Positions 10,815 to 21,690 of a stretch of DNA of 64,000 nt are shown here, piece by piece (within the stretch, counting starts at the first letter, position 1; the number at the start of each line of letters is the position of its first letter). The translations under genes were made by a program, and so were the position numbers. The stretch spans positions 102,471,298 to 102,535,297 of the forward strand of contig OZ022498.1 of the NCBI GenBank assembly GCA_963989385.1, written 5' to 3'. The notes below the pieces were generated by a model. The model was given only the letters and a program-made list of their open reading frames with translations, did not search any database and was not told the origin of the DNA. This DNA comes from Ctena decussata. Its lineage: Eukaryota; Mollusca; Bivalvia; Lucinida; Lucinidae.

Positions 10815-12757
10815 TCTGAAAGCGTACCCATTAACATTAAGCCAGTACCGAAGCTCAATGTATCAAAAAACTTCTAAGTGTAAAGGAACTACAGACCAAA
10901 AACTACTATTGAGGAATTGATAAGGGCATTTACTCTGTCAGAATATATCGAAATTTGTCCATTTATAATCCCAAGTGAGGCATTCTCAAAACTAAAGCAC
11001 ATGCTACATTCAAAGACAATCTGTGTAAAGATACTCGAACTAAAATAAAGTGCTTACAGACAGATCGTCAGACATGGACAGCCAGTGGGAAAACATAATA
11101 CATCGCCACTAACATGTGGAGTATAAAAAGTATAATCTTGATTCTTCACATACTATTGCTCTATTTAATTGATTATAAATTTATGTCTCCTGGAATGTAA
11201 GAGGGACTTCTTGTTTCCTGTTACTATACACATGTACAGATTACACATTTTACCCAAATGGTCATTCTACATACCAGTATGACAATCAACATTTGTCACA
11301 CATGGCAAACCCTGAGTGATCAATTTGCCATTACTGTCTCCTTGCGTGTGGTCATGCATTAACTTGTCACTATTTATTGCAGAACTCCCTTATAAGTGAG
11401 TCTAACTGTATTATGGTGTTTGCCTTTCCGTTCATCCCAGTTTCAGGCTCTCTGAAGTATGATGCATTCCAGAACAACTTTCAAAGTAAGAACTGTTTCA
11501 TAACACCCTGCTGTATCCTTCTTTCAGATTTTTGTATGCCAAGGTGTAATCTATCCTGATTATATTAAGCAAGATTTGAGTAAATGTTTGAGAACCTCAC
11601 TATTACAATAAACAATCTTTCCTTAAATCTGAATTTTCACACAGAGTTGCCACTTATCCTCCACGTCGTAATTCCCTGTCTTTTCTGTGATACTTTTTTA
11701 TAGAGCCAAAGGTTAATTTAACTCTTTACTTCAACAGTGCTAATTGTATTGGATATTGGGGGCTACTGTTACATGGAAGAATTTGCTCCCCCAGGGAGCA
11801 AATTCTTTCCTATAAGAATAGCTCTCAATGAGAAGGAAGAGGCACCTGGACTATCTCTCTAGAAAGTATATCCTTTTTTCTCTTGAACAGAGTAAAAAGA
11901 TTGAAGATTGCTGTAGTCATTAATTTTTAAAATCCCTGACTTTTCAAGTCCTTTCCCATTTTCCTTACCAACCACAAAACTCCCTGACTTTTCCTTGACC
12001 TGGAAAAAACTTTGTTTTCCAAATTACATGTATTTTACCCCGACTGTGGCAACCCTGTTCAGGATGGACTGGTCAAGTTGTGTGTTTTTTTTTTCTTTTT
12101 ATCGTTTTTTTTTTCGTATCTGCTCCAACAGAACAGTTGCCGTCATTTTATCTTTAAATAGTATGGATACACTTTCAGGGGAAGCAATTCAGCCATTTTA
12201 AGTGTTGCTGCCCTTCTCAATGGTGGTCTATTTTTAATGAAATAAATTTGTTCTGCTGAAAGCAAATTCTTTTCTTTAAAAATAGACCTCATTTCAGAAA
12301 GACTTTGTCATCCAGGGAAGCAGACTGGAAGTCACAAAAGTTAGTCCTCTTATAAAAATTGTATGAAATCTTGGCAGATGTAATTCCATTCACTTTAGAT
12401 AGTCAGTGAGAGCTCTAAAATGGCATAAACCTGAATTGGCTGCCATCATCACATTTATAGGTACTTTCAGTTTAGATTTACATACACCTTTTTCTTTTCT
12501 ATTTGGAACACATTGATTGGTCTTGTAACTTCAGGCTCATAATTTATCTGTACAAAATAATGATTGCAGCAATTTCAGAGTAACTAAGGTTTTCTTTTGA
12601 GCATCTCTATTTATACATCTCTTCTTGACAGCTGCTAGTTCTTTCTGCTTTCTGGAGGAGAACTCTTCAAATAGACGGAGTTTCAAAATCTGCAATGAAT
12701 AAACATGTATTTGTTACTGGAATGAATTGGGCAACTGTTTTATACAGCATCTTATAG
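10815..12757. other. intron stretch, nothing coding recognised
   Basis: AT-rich intron with scattered ggagcaaattctt motifs (about 11795) and poly-T runs (about 12085-12115). No exon with usable splice sites was recognised. Confidence 0.4.
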
Positions 12758-12770
12758 TAAATACAGCAGA

Positions 12771-13049
12771 TTGTTTGATTGATTGATTGATTTGATGCTT
12801 AACGTCCATGGTAAACAGCTAAGGTCATGTCGGGACGGTCAGTTAACCTAACCACACTATTCCTGGGCAGGCTTAAACCTCCTCAGCTGTTAACCAGTAC
12901 TAAGTGCACATACTTTCGCCAGTAACTGACAACTGTCCTTCTTGAATCAGCGGAAGGAGAAACGAAAGTATGTGGCCAGACCGGGTTTCGAACCCAGGAC
13001 CTCTGACTTATGAGTCAGGTGCCCTACCGATTGCGCTACGCGGCCCGGC
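12771..13049 (-). mobile_element. tRNA-derived SINE (family 1), 13-bp target duplication
   Basis: Reverse strand starts gccgggccgcgtagcgcaat, with A box tagcgcaatcgg and B box ggttcgaaacc, then a shared non-tRNA body and an (AATC)n tail. The duplication taaatacagcaga is at 12758-12770 and 13050-13062. The tRNA part keeps both Pol III boxes, but the anticodon stem leaves a six-base loop, so it is not a tRNA gene. Confidence 0.95.
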
Positions 13050-13062
13050 TAAATACAGCAGA

Positions 13063-16057
13063 ACCTTAATGACTCAGACCCTGATGGCTTGTTAACCCTG
13101 TGTTAACACAGTGCTTTAAACACAACAGTGCCTGCTTAGAACTCTTTCCTGGGTCCCTAGAGGTCAATTTTATATAGAAACTAACCCTGGATGGCTTGGA
13201 CTACCCTTGGCTGGAGCAAATTAACCTGAAAAGAAATGGACAATTGTTCCGCCCTTCTAAAAAACCAGGACAAAGAAATACATATCTAATGTGTTTCATA
13301 CTGGATCCAAAGCACATGTATTTGTTTGTCCAACTTTTGTGTTACTGTTATGTCATTCACACTCATCAGTCACAATTGTCAATCTAATTTTGCTTAAGGT
13401 TAATTTACATGTTCCAAAGCCTTTTAATGCCAGTGAACTTGTACTGTACAGAGAATCTTACATGACATGAGTGCTTATTTATTATTCAATTTATTAAGAA
13501 AATTAGGGATCAGAGTTTTACCGAGCATCATCTTAATCCCCCCCCCCCCCCAAAAAAAAAACAATTTAAGAAGTTCAACAATAAAAGAACTTGAATGCAA
13601 GACCCCATGATGTGTCCATGAACTTCAAGGTCAGTCAGGAAGATAATGCTGATATGGAGTCCAACCCTTGAGAAGTATCTGTTATCAGTCATTTTTTAAA
13701 ACTGTGGATGACTAGAGGGTGTTCCTCTAAAGATAGAGATATATATCAAATATACATGTATATCATTCAGAAAAAAGTCTAGCAAATATCCGTTTTTGTT
13801 GCACTGGTCTTTACTGATGACAGTAATACCGAAATATAAATACTGAGAAAAACTTGAAATATTGACATGATTAATTATATATACAGGGAGGTTGTGTTTC
13901 GGAATTTTATTGTTTGTATAGGAAGAGAAAATATGTTGAAGATTTTTTTCACAGTTTATTTTCTATACCTATACCAACAAAGAAATATGCACCATTCGCT
14001 ACATATATTTACTTGTTCGTTTTATATGGGAAAATGCTTTAATATAAAAGTTATTGGAACTTGTTGAAAATGTTGGTGCTGAAGTTGATAAATACAGTCA
14101 AATAAATGAGAACAAGAACATTCTTTAGCAATAGAGGTCAAGGTCATTCTTTTACCTTCAAGCAATGTCTCTCTTATTTTGACAGTTTCAAACTGCCAGG
14201 TTTGTTCAAATGATGACCCTAGTTTGACCTTTGACCTTTTTACTCAGCTGAGCGATTCAGGGCCTAAAAGAACTCTTGTTCAATATATGGTTATGTACCA
14301 CCATTACTTTTGTCCATTGACTTCAATGTTAATTCTTTAAGGTTAAGATACTTACAGAATGAAGCATGTCCCAAATCTGTCGCCACCTTTGGTCCCAGTC
14401 TTTAGAGCAAACTTGTAAACTCAAACTGTCAGATGCTGAGAGCTTTTACTATACCTCCACCATCATCTTTTCAGGTGACATGTCCAAATTGTTGACTGGG
14501 GTATCCCAATGCACTTTAAAGGTGGCCAGTTTTGGGAAACCCCCATAGACTGTTGCCTCATTCTGAAACAAAACTAGTACTATTCTTATTATGTTCAAAC
14601 ATCACTGGCTATATGGCTTGAGTTCCATTCCCACCTGAAATGAGCAAAACAATCATGTCTCTTATATTTCTCACATGACATACCATCAAATCAGGATCTT
14701 GTTGTTTTTTAAGAACTACTTTACACCATACCCCAGACATTCAGCAACATCTGCCATCACCAACCACCACTACCCTTACACTACATATTTCAGCTCAAGA
14801 CACTCTTGGCCCAGATTTCCTTGTTTATTAGATTGAAAATAAAAATCAGACATGTGCCCCAATGGAAGTCGACCCCATGACTCCCTTCTCGAAAGGCGAA
14901 CAGTAAATATACTAGTCCAGGTACTCCACTGCCCGCATGCACAGATGAACATTTGCACAAACACACAATTATACAAACGTATGTGCACAACCAGGCACAC
15001 ACATACCCTTTCCTGTCTTGGCCAGCACAGAAAGACAAAATGCCTGATCCCCATTCCCCTTCTACCCCAACACACAGACACACACACACAAATGAAATAA
15101 TAAAAATGATAAAGAAAAAAATTTAAAAAATGTAAAAAAGAGAAGACAGATCATAGGGTTCTAGTATCTAGACAGATTTCCGTATTGAAACTAACTATTA
15201 TGAGTGTGAATGGAACAAATTACATGTAATATGATAATAATAATAATGATATAAAAAGAATCATATAATTTTTCCGAGGGCAAATGCTGCTAGGGAGTCA
15301 CCAACATTCTCTATTTAAGAAAGACTTCATTATCAAGAGAAGCAAAGAGAAAGCCACAAAAGTTTTTTTCCCCTTTGTAAAAATGGTTGAAGAACATGGA
15401 ACTATACCCTAACATCTAAACGTGTTTGGCTATACCACTATGTTTTGTCGGCTATTTTACAAAGGAGACAACTTTAGCACAATGATATTTATTCCCCCGC
15501 CCCCTCCCCACCCCCAGTCCCAGCTGTCCTTTGTGGTTAATGCATGATTCACTAACCGTGGGAGGGGCGTGGAGGGCAACTCTTTCAGAAAAGGCTTTTT
15601 TCAACTGGGAAAATGAAAATCAGAACAAGTATTTTTCTAGCTCCCATCCCTACATACATGAAGGAGGCAGATGTTTCCATATTAGAGGGATCTTCCATAC
15701 GGTACATAGAATAACCGAAAAGCACAGAAATACCGGAAAGCACTGCAATAACCAAAAAGCAATTTAGAAAATCAGTTTTTTGCACGAATGATCATTGTAA
15801 TATTAGTTTCATGGGTGGGAGAAGCATTGAAAGAGTAGTTTTCTAGACTTCAGTTGTCTTGGTTTCAAAACTGACAACGATATTCCACAACATAGTGCAC
15901 AAACATATAACCGAAAGCACTTGCACAAGTCTTGTTTACCATTAAATTTTGTGTCTCATATTGATAATCTGTTCAGTTTATAATAAACTGTATTTGACTA
16001 TACATAATCATATGTTGTTTTATTTACTAATTTGGTTTGTTAAGGCAGATGGCAGTT
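13063..16057. other. intron stretch, simple sequence and nothing coding
   Basis: Contains a C-run/A-run at 13540-13561, a short CA run at about 15073-15090 and AT-rich sequence. Several 60-100-codon frames have no domain or splice support. Confidence 0.4.
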
Positions 16058-16062
16058 CATAT

Positions 16063-16634
16063 CAGGGATACAGACTAACTATTTTTTCATAGGAGCAAGC
16101 TGGACCCCTAAAAACTGAAAATTAGTCGCCCAGCCAGAAATTTAAGGGCCCACATTTAAAACGTCAGAAACATGTGAATTTTTTTATTCAGAATCTGCGC
16201 GAGATTTGCACTGTTTCCGTAGGCTTTGTAGTAAATCCTCCTTTCTTCTGGGTTTTGCTTTCTTTTAGCTAACGGGTGTGAAACACCAGCGATGTATCGC
16301 CATATTATGCGCAAAAAATTTACAAATGGTCAAGATTTTTGCTGTCAAACGGAGGAGGCAGCCATGTTGATTTTCGATAGTGAATAAAATCCAACACACA
16401 AGTATGACGGAACACCAAATATTCAACGCAGATATTGGTGCGGCAGTTTGCAATGCCCTTTGAGGTGACGGATTTTACTCCAAAACGAGGGGACACCAAT
16501 CTAGGGCGAAAACAGGCCAGATACTCGCTGACAGCTGATGATCGCAAGCTGGGCGACTGTCATTTTAATTTTAGGGGCCCACCCGATTTTTTACTCGCAG
16601 TGGGCGAGTGGGCGACCGCTAGTCTGTATCCCTG
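16063..16634. mobile_element. 572-bp TIR element (CAGGGATACAGACTA ends)
   Basis: Perfect 15-bp inverted ends cagggatacagacta / tagtctgtatccctg, flanked by catat at 16058-16062 and 16635-16639. Non-autonomous; superfamily not assigned. Confidence 0.85.
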
Positions 16635-17171
16635 CATATGCTTTGATATAACTGAAAAGCATTGGAAAAATGTTGAGCGTCTTTAGCCCCATTTTCTGTT
16701 ATAATGCTATTCAAGTATGAAACCCAAGCTAGCAAAAGTGTCACAAATAACACTACAAACGACTTCCAACCAAGAAAAGCCTTATCATTCCCATGTTAAG
16801 CTGATTTATGATATTGCTTTTTGGTTATTCAGGTGCTTTCAGGTATTTCTGTGTTTTTCAGTTATTCTATGAACCCGCTTCCATAGAGGTGTATGTATTC
16901 AGCTATTAATCTCAATATTGAAAATGTTTGCCTCGACAAGCTATGAGGTCTGGCTGCACCCATGCCCCTGGGGTATGAAACTTAAAGGGACATGCTCTAG
17001 TCTATGCATCATCTATAGGGAAATAAATCAAATAGTGGTCGGCTAGACTTTCCTTTCTATTCTTCAGCCAGGGTAATTGCTGCATTCCTAGTTTTGAAAA
17101 AGCTAATACTTGTAACTAACGAGAGTTCCCTTAATAATGCACGAGTTTGCGAAATCCGAACAATAGGTGTA

Positions 17172-17788
17172 GGGTACGTGTACTCACCGGATCGGACCGG
17201 ATCGGACTGAATCACCGGATCGGACCGGATCGGACCCGAATTTTACCATTTATAACTGTTTTATCATACTTTTTATGACTGTTTATGTTTATATTTTGTA
17301 GAAGATAGTGTGCCCAACGGATATATTGTAGTAATATTTGGGTTTAAAGGGGGTCTGCATTGCATTTAGCATGATGTATCCAGCACATATTATCTCTGCT
17401 CAGTGACCTATATGTATTTATAGGTCACTGCTCTGCTCTAAACCACCTCTATAACGTGTACCCACACTCTATGTTTCGAACAAAAAAAAAATCGGATTAT
17501 TTCATCTGGCCTTTTCATTTTTTAGCCATTTCAATCACATTATATTGTATATGCATGTTCACGTAATCTGTCTCAATGAAATTTTCACGATATTACAACA
17601 AATGTAAATTCATTAAATTCAAATATTATTGTAATATATCTGTTGTATACACCATCTTATGCAAAATATACACATTAACAGTCAAAGAAAGTATTATAAA
17701 ACAGCTATAGATGCTGAAATTCGGGTCCGATCCGGTCCGATCCGGTGATTAGGCCCGATCCGGTCCGATCCGGTGAATTTACGTACCG
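17172..17788. mobile_element. about 617-bp element with long iteron-bearing inverted repeats
   Basis: The arms (about 17172-17310 and 17650-17788) are inverted copies of each other. Each carries four copies of ccggatcggac in two pairs, then cgaatttt/cagc and an AT-rich arm. The middle is unique AT-rich DNA. Confidence 0.8.
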
Positions 17789-17794
17789 GTCCAA

Positions 17795-18581
17795 TCGAAA
17801 TAATAACACTACGGTTCAGAATCGTGCAGATTTCAACAAAAGGAAGAAGACAGAGAATATGTAAATAATATCGGTAAGCCTTCACATGAAGCGTGAAATC
17901 TTTACACACCATTTCGGTCAGATATAAAAATACATGACAATTTCTTTGGAGTTTTCATCTGATTTCAGTCGTTGTTGGTTGTCTTTTGGCACCGAGGACA
18001 GCAAATCACCGACATTTCCGTTCCGGAAACCAGGCGTCAAAATACCGAACTTTCTTCTTCTGTATTTTCCGCCCGTCTGTTACAACTGAAGTTTATTGGT
18101 GATGGGTCCAAAGACAATCATTTACTCAGACTTTAAGACCTTTTGATCAGGGAAGCTAGTCCCTAGCCCAGACAGAAGAAGTAAACTTAGTAACCGAATC
18201 CTACCAACATAAAGCATACCTTAACAACACAACCAACATAAAGGTCATACGGACAGAACGGGACCTCAGTTGAAAGTCCCTCCAAAGGACCGGAGAAGGG
18301 GAAGACCGAACCTGCGATCCCTGAATTGGTAGTTTTGCACCTACGACCGTTATTATACATGAGATTCAAGTGATGTTTGAATGACAACGATTTTGAAAGG
18401 GTTCGGATTCTTTGGGTCAAAATCCTTCCGCTTTCACAGACCAAAAACCCCAGTGCGTTACGCTGAGAAGCCCTGCACTGTACAGGAGCAGAAGAAGAAA
18501 AAACATATATACGAATATAAAGATGTGACGAAATTCAAGGAAATTTATATAATCTAAGTTGTTAGAAAACTCTCCTTCTCT

Positions 18582-18585
<4 letters not shown>
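17795..18585. other. intron stretch, unassigned
   Basis: About 18000-18480 is less AT-rich than its surroundings and looks like old repeat DNA, with an 85-codon reverse frame (18187-18444). No domain recognised. Confidence 0.35.

Positions 18586-18586
<1 letters not shown>

Positions 18587-18620
<34 letters not shown>
18587..18620 (+). repeat. (TC)n microsatellite
   Basis: Uninterrupted TC dinucleotides, about 16 units. Confidence 0.95.
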
Positions 18621-18623
<3 letters not shown>

Positions 18624-18899
18624 CCATCCGATAACCTCTTCACATACCCCGTAAGTCAACTTTATTATTATTCTCATTTAAGAAAATAAAAGAAAATAGT
18701 TTTAGGCCATCGGGTTATAGGAATAATAAAATCAACAGCATTAAGCGCGAATGTGTCTTTAGACCAGAGTATGAACAACATACATATATTTCGTCAAATA
18801 ATTAAAAAACGCAAATCCTACTTTCACTATTTACCTGTATAGCTGGTATTCAGTTCATTGGACAAAAGTATAAAGGAGGCCGGGAACCAGGCTATATGC

Positions 18900-19180
18900 G
18901 ATCCACACGCGTTTGGCAAACGCACTTTTCATTGGTCTAAACAGCAAACGCGTGCGAACGCGAAGCGACGAAGAAACGCGAACTTATATCGCTGTTCTGA
19001 TTGGCTGAAACGATTTTCGCGTACAAACGCGATTTTCGCGATTTTACGGAGCAACTCGATTGGTTCTTTCGAAAACGCGTTTCTAAATCGCAAAAACGCG
19101 TTCGTAAAAACGCGTTTCGAGCGCGTTTCGAACGCGAATTTCTTGCGAAGCGTATGTACGGTTTTGCGCTGCCAGTACTG
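18900..19180 (-). repeat. CGCG/CCAAT-rich terminal repeat (right)
   Basis: Inverted relative to 5326-5640. Same terminal 20 bp apart from one base, same acgcgttt motif density, and three reverse-strand CCAAT boxes (attgg at about 18935, 19002, 19053). Confidence 0.7.
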
Positions 19181-19775
19181 TATATCGTAAAGTAGAGTTT
19201 TTGAAAAAAATAATTTCCAAATGTTCAGTTCTAATTCTTATTCTAGATTCAAAACACTCAGTGATTTGTACTGCCATCCGCTCTTCAGCGAACGTTATTT
19301 CATAAACTGACATTGTTTCTTCGGATCCCATGTTTTGACAGAATGTCATGTTTCGTTCCCTTATGGTAATAAATAAATATGAAGATAAATTACAATGATC
19401 AGAAAAATCTGTTTATAGATGTTAACGAGTGTGAAGAAAATGATCCATGTGTGAATGGCAATTGTTCAAACCATGATGGCGGTTATTCGTGTACTTGCAA
19501 ATCTGGCTGGACTGGACAGAATTGTGAAAAAGGTAAAATATCATTTGTACAGTTTAATTAGAAAATGCATATTTGTGAAGCATATGCGTTGCTATATATA
19601 GGGTAGATTAAAAAAAAAATATCCAGTCATTCAGTCCCAATTCTTATACTAGATTCAGCACACTCATGATTTGTACTGCCGACCGTTCTTCGGCGGACAT
19701 TTTTTCTTTAACTGACATTGTTTCCTCAGGTCACGTTGTAACAGAATGACATGTTTCGTGTCCTCATGGAAGATA
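19181..19775 (+). repeat. EGF-cassette duplicon, unit A right part and unit B
   Basis: The sequence at 19200-19370 (attcttattctagattca, gatttgtactgcc, cattgtttctt, cagaatgtcatgtttcg) recurs at 19620-19765. Between them lies the intact EGF exon. This shows tandem duplication of the exon with its intron flanks. Confidence 0.8.
19419..19532 (+). CDS. exon: calcium-binding EGF domain
   Basis: Single EGF module coded by one symmetric exon, phase 1 in and 1 out, 114 bp; acceptor gtttatag, donor gtaaaa. With the split first codon it reads D-V-N-E-C, the calcium-binding opening, and shows six cysteines. CSNHDGGYSCTC fits the Asp/Asn hydroxylation consensus C-x-[DN]-x4-[FY]-x-C-x-C. Such modules give rigid extracellular rods in the presence of calcium (family knowledge). 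The exon belongs to a tandemly duplicated cassette whose other copies, at 5034 and about 20855, are degenerate. It is followed in frame by a second EGF exon at 26176. Confidence 0.9.
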
Positions 19776-19779
19776 ATTT

Positions 19780-20005
19780 GAGCCGCGACATGAGAAAACC
19801 AACAACCAACCAAGCGCATTCTAAGATTAGCCTGGACATCTGCCTAGTTCGTTTAGACTGTTCACTCAGCGCTTAAAGGGTAGCTAGAGGTCTTAGCTAC
19901 CTCCATGCGGACAGCAAAGACTGAATGGACTGGGCGGATGTCCAGGCTGATCTGAGTCTGCGCTGGGCGCATAACCACTTTGTTGGTTTTCTCGTGTCGC
20001 AGCTC
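19780..20005. repeat. GAGCCGCG palindromic MITE, copy 6
   Basis: Ends gagccgcgacatgagaaaac and ttttctcgtgtcgcagctc, inserted just after duplicon unit B. Confidence 0.85.
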
Positions 20006-20009
20006 AATC

Positions 20010-20838
20010 ATAGTTCTTATTGTAAGTAGGAAAATTCTCAGTAACTGACACAGTTCAATCCAAGGTCCAACCGAAGACATCATGTGAGAAAGAGACAATA
20101 CAAAATAAATCACTACCAAAGTCAACACCAGCTGCAGCAATGTGAACCGCCATTTCCCATGTAGGTGGTCAAAGGGCTACCCTGAACTTCACAAACAATA
20201 TATCAAAAAACAGACATAGCACCAACAACACATAAAACAACCAAGAAAAACTAAATTAGAACTGCTGCCTTTGGACTGCCTGAAATGAAATTACTCGGGG
20301 GTGCTTAACCGGTTTGAGGTCGACAAACCATCCCCTTTTGTTCTACATTGGTTTATCAGATACTTGGTTGTTCAACCCAATAAAAACAAAAACTGCCCAC
20401 ACCACAGTCTTACAAAAAGCACCAACCCTGACAATAAGAACAAATTATACTTAAAACATTGACTTCTATTTTCACTATTTTCAATTTTTTATTGTTAGGA
20501 CTAGCCTAAACATAACAAGCCATATATCAAAACAGTCATAACAAACAACACGTGAAACAACTAAGAACCAAATCAGAATTGCCGCCTGGGGACGAGTTAC
20601 TGGCGGGGTGGGGAGGGGGGGCTTAACCGTGCAGTCGAGCCTTTGGTCCTGCTCTAGTTCATAAGACACTCAGACACTTAGTTGTTCAGTTTTCGTGGAA
20701 GATTCCTAACTCATAACTGTAATGACTCAGGAACATAGAAATCAGAATGAAAACTAAGATAAAACCAAAATGACGACTCACAGAAATAGCAACACTGAAA
20801 TTCTGGAGCAGAAGAATCCTACCAGTTAAATCACCTTG
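20010..20838. other. intron stretch, internal duplication only
   Basis: Two related blocks (about 20190-20360 and 20510-20690, sharing caaaaacagacatagcacca / aaacagtcataacaaaca and cttggttgttca / cttagttgttca). No coding signal. Confidence 0.4.
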
Positions 20839-20839
20839 G

Positions 20840-20880
20840 GCCCGACCTTAGGTATCCCGGAACTGAATTGTGATGAAGGT
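20840..20880 (+). pseudogene. vestige of a third EGF-exon copy (3' end only)
   Basis: Only the exon tail and donor context (GGAACTGAATTGTGATGAAGG, then TCAAAT) resemble the end of the intact EGF exon at 19532. What follows, about 20881-21062, matches the intron after the pseudo-exon at 5034 (tatcaagtaactagaatc, gtctaagtcagagtttga). It is therefore a third, mostly eroded copy of the EGF cassette. The upstream exon body is not recognisable. Confidence 0.5.
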
Positions 20881-21065
20881 CAAATATTATTAATATATTC
20901 TTTCTGAATTTTTAAATTATCAAAAAATCCTGTCTGCAGGTATCAAGTAACTAGAATCCAACTGAGAAGGACTCTTTACAGATAAAAGTTGCATTTGGTA
21001 CGTTGTCTAAGTCAGAGTTTGATATGCATTTTACGAAGCATATGCGATTTTATATATAGTAGAGT

Positions 21066-21690
21066 TTTAGCTCGCCTGAACGAAGTTCAGGAAGAGCTAT
21101 TGTAATAACCCGGCGGCGGCTTTTGCGTTAATGGCGTCGGCGGCGGCGGAGGCTGTAGGAAAGTGTTAAAGTTTTACGTTAAAGTTTTTAAGATCTAATA
21201 GTTTCTAAACACTCTGATGGTTTTAAATTATGATTAGTATGGTGATAGATATTGGTCCAAAATTGTCTTCTGCACCATTTTGTATCCTTGTCATGACCTT
21301 TTGGTCCAGGTCATGGACTTTGAAATTTTATGTTAAAGTTTCACGTTAACGTTTTTAAGATATCATAATCTCTTAACCCTTTGATCTCTTTGAATTATAT
21401 TTTGTATCTTGATAGATATTGATCATAAATTTTATTCAGCACCATCCCAGATCCTAGTCGTGACCCATAGGTCAAGTTCACGGACATAAAAGTTTTATGT
21501 TAAAGTTTTACGTTAAAGTTTTCAAGATCTCATCGTTTCTAAACCCATTGATCAATTAGAATTACATTTGATATGATGATAGATATTTGTTCAAACTTTT
21601 ATTCATCACCATCCCCACCCCTAACCATGACTATAGGTCAAGGTCACAAACTTAGAAATTTTATATTGAAATTATATCTCCCCCCGAAGG
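21066..21690 (+). repeat. tandem repeat headed by a GGCGGC-rich block
   Basis: Starts agctcgcctgaacgaagttc. Three copies of a 150-160-bp unit with acgttaaagtttttaagatc and gatagatattg. It merges into the array at 21690. Confidence 0.7.

Larger units (their letters stand above)
5326..19180. mobile_element. putative 13.9-kb insertion bounded by inverted CGCG-rich ends
   Basis: The left end CAGTACCGGCAGCGCAAAAC and the right end, whose complement is CAGTACTGGCAGCGCAAAAC, are inverted. The flanks are TA at 5324-5325 and 19181-19182. Joining the outer flanks gives gcgttgcta + tatatcgtaaagtagag, which matches uninterrupted duplicon copies at about 19587-19610 (gcgttgctatatatagggtag) and about 21045-21066 (tatatatagtagagtttt). 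No open frame over about 105 codons with recognisable sequence lies inside, so nothing marks it as autonomous. The interior is full of later SINEs, MITEs and arrays. The alternative is two separate small elements in inverted orientation. Confidence 0.5.

Noticed and set aside
12982..13046. Functional tRNA genes at 12.98, 39.61, 57.22 and 60.73 kb
   Set aside because: All four are heads of a SINE with shared body and target duplications; the anticodon stem leaves a six-base loop and there is no terminator context.
14776..15100. Overlapping Cys/Val-rich frames of 82-103 codons
   Set aside because: Low-complexity CA-rich DNA, no domain and no splice signals.
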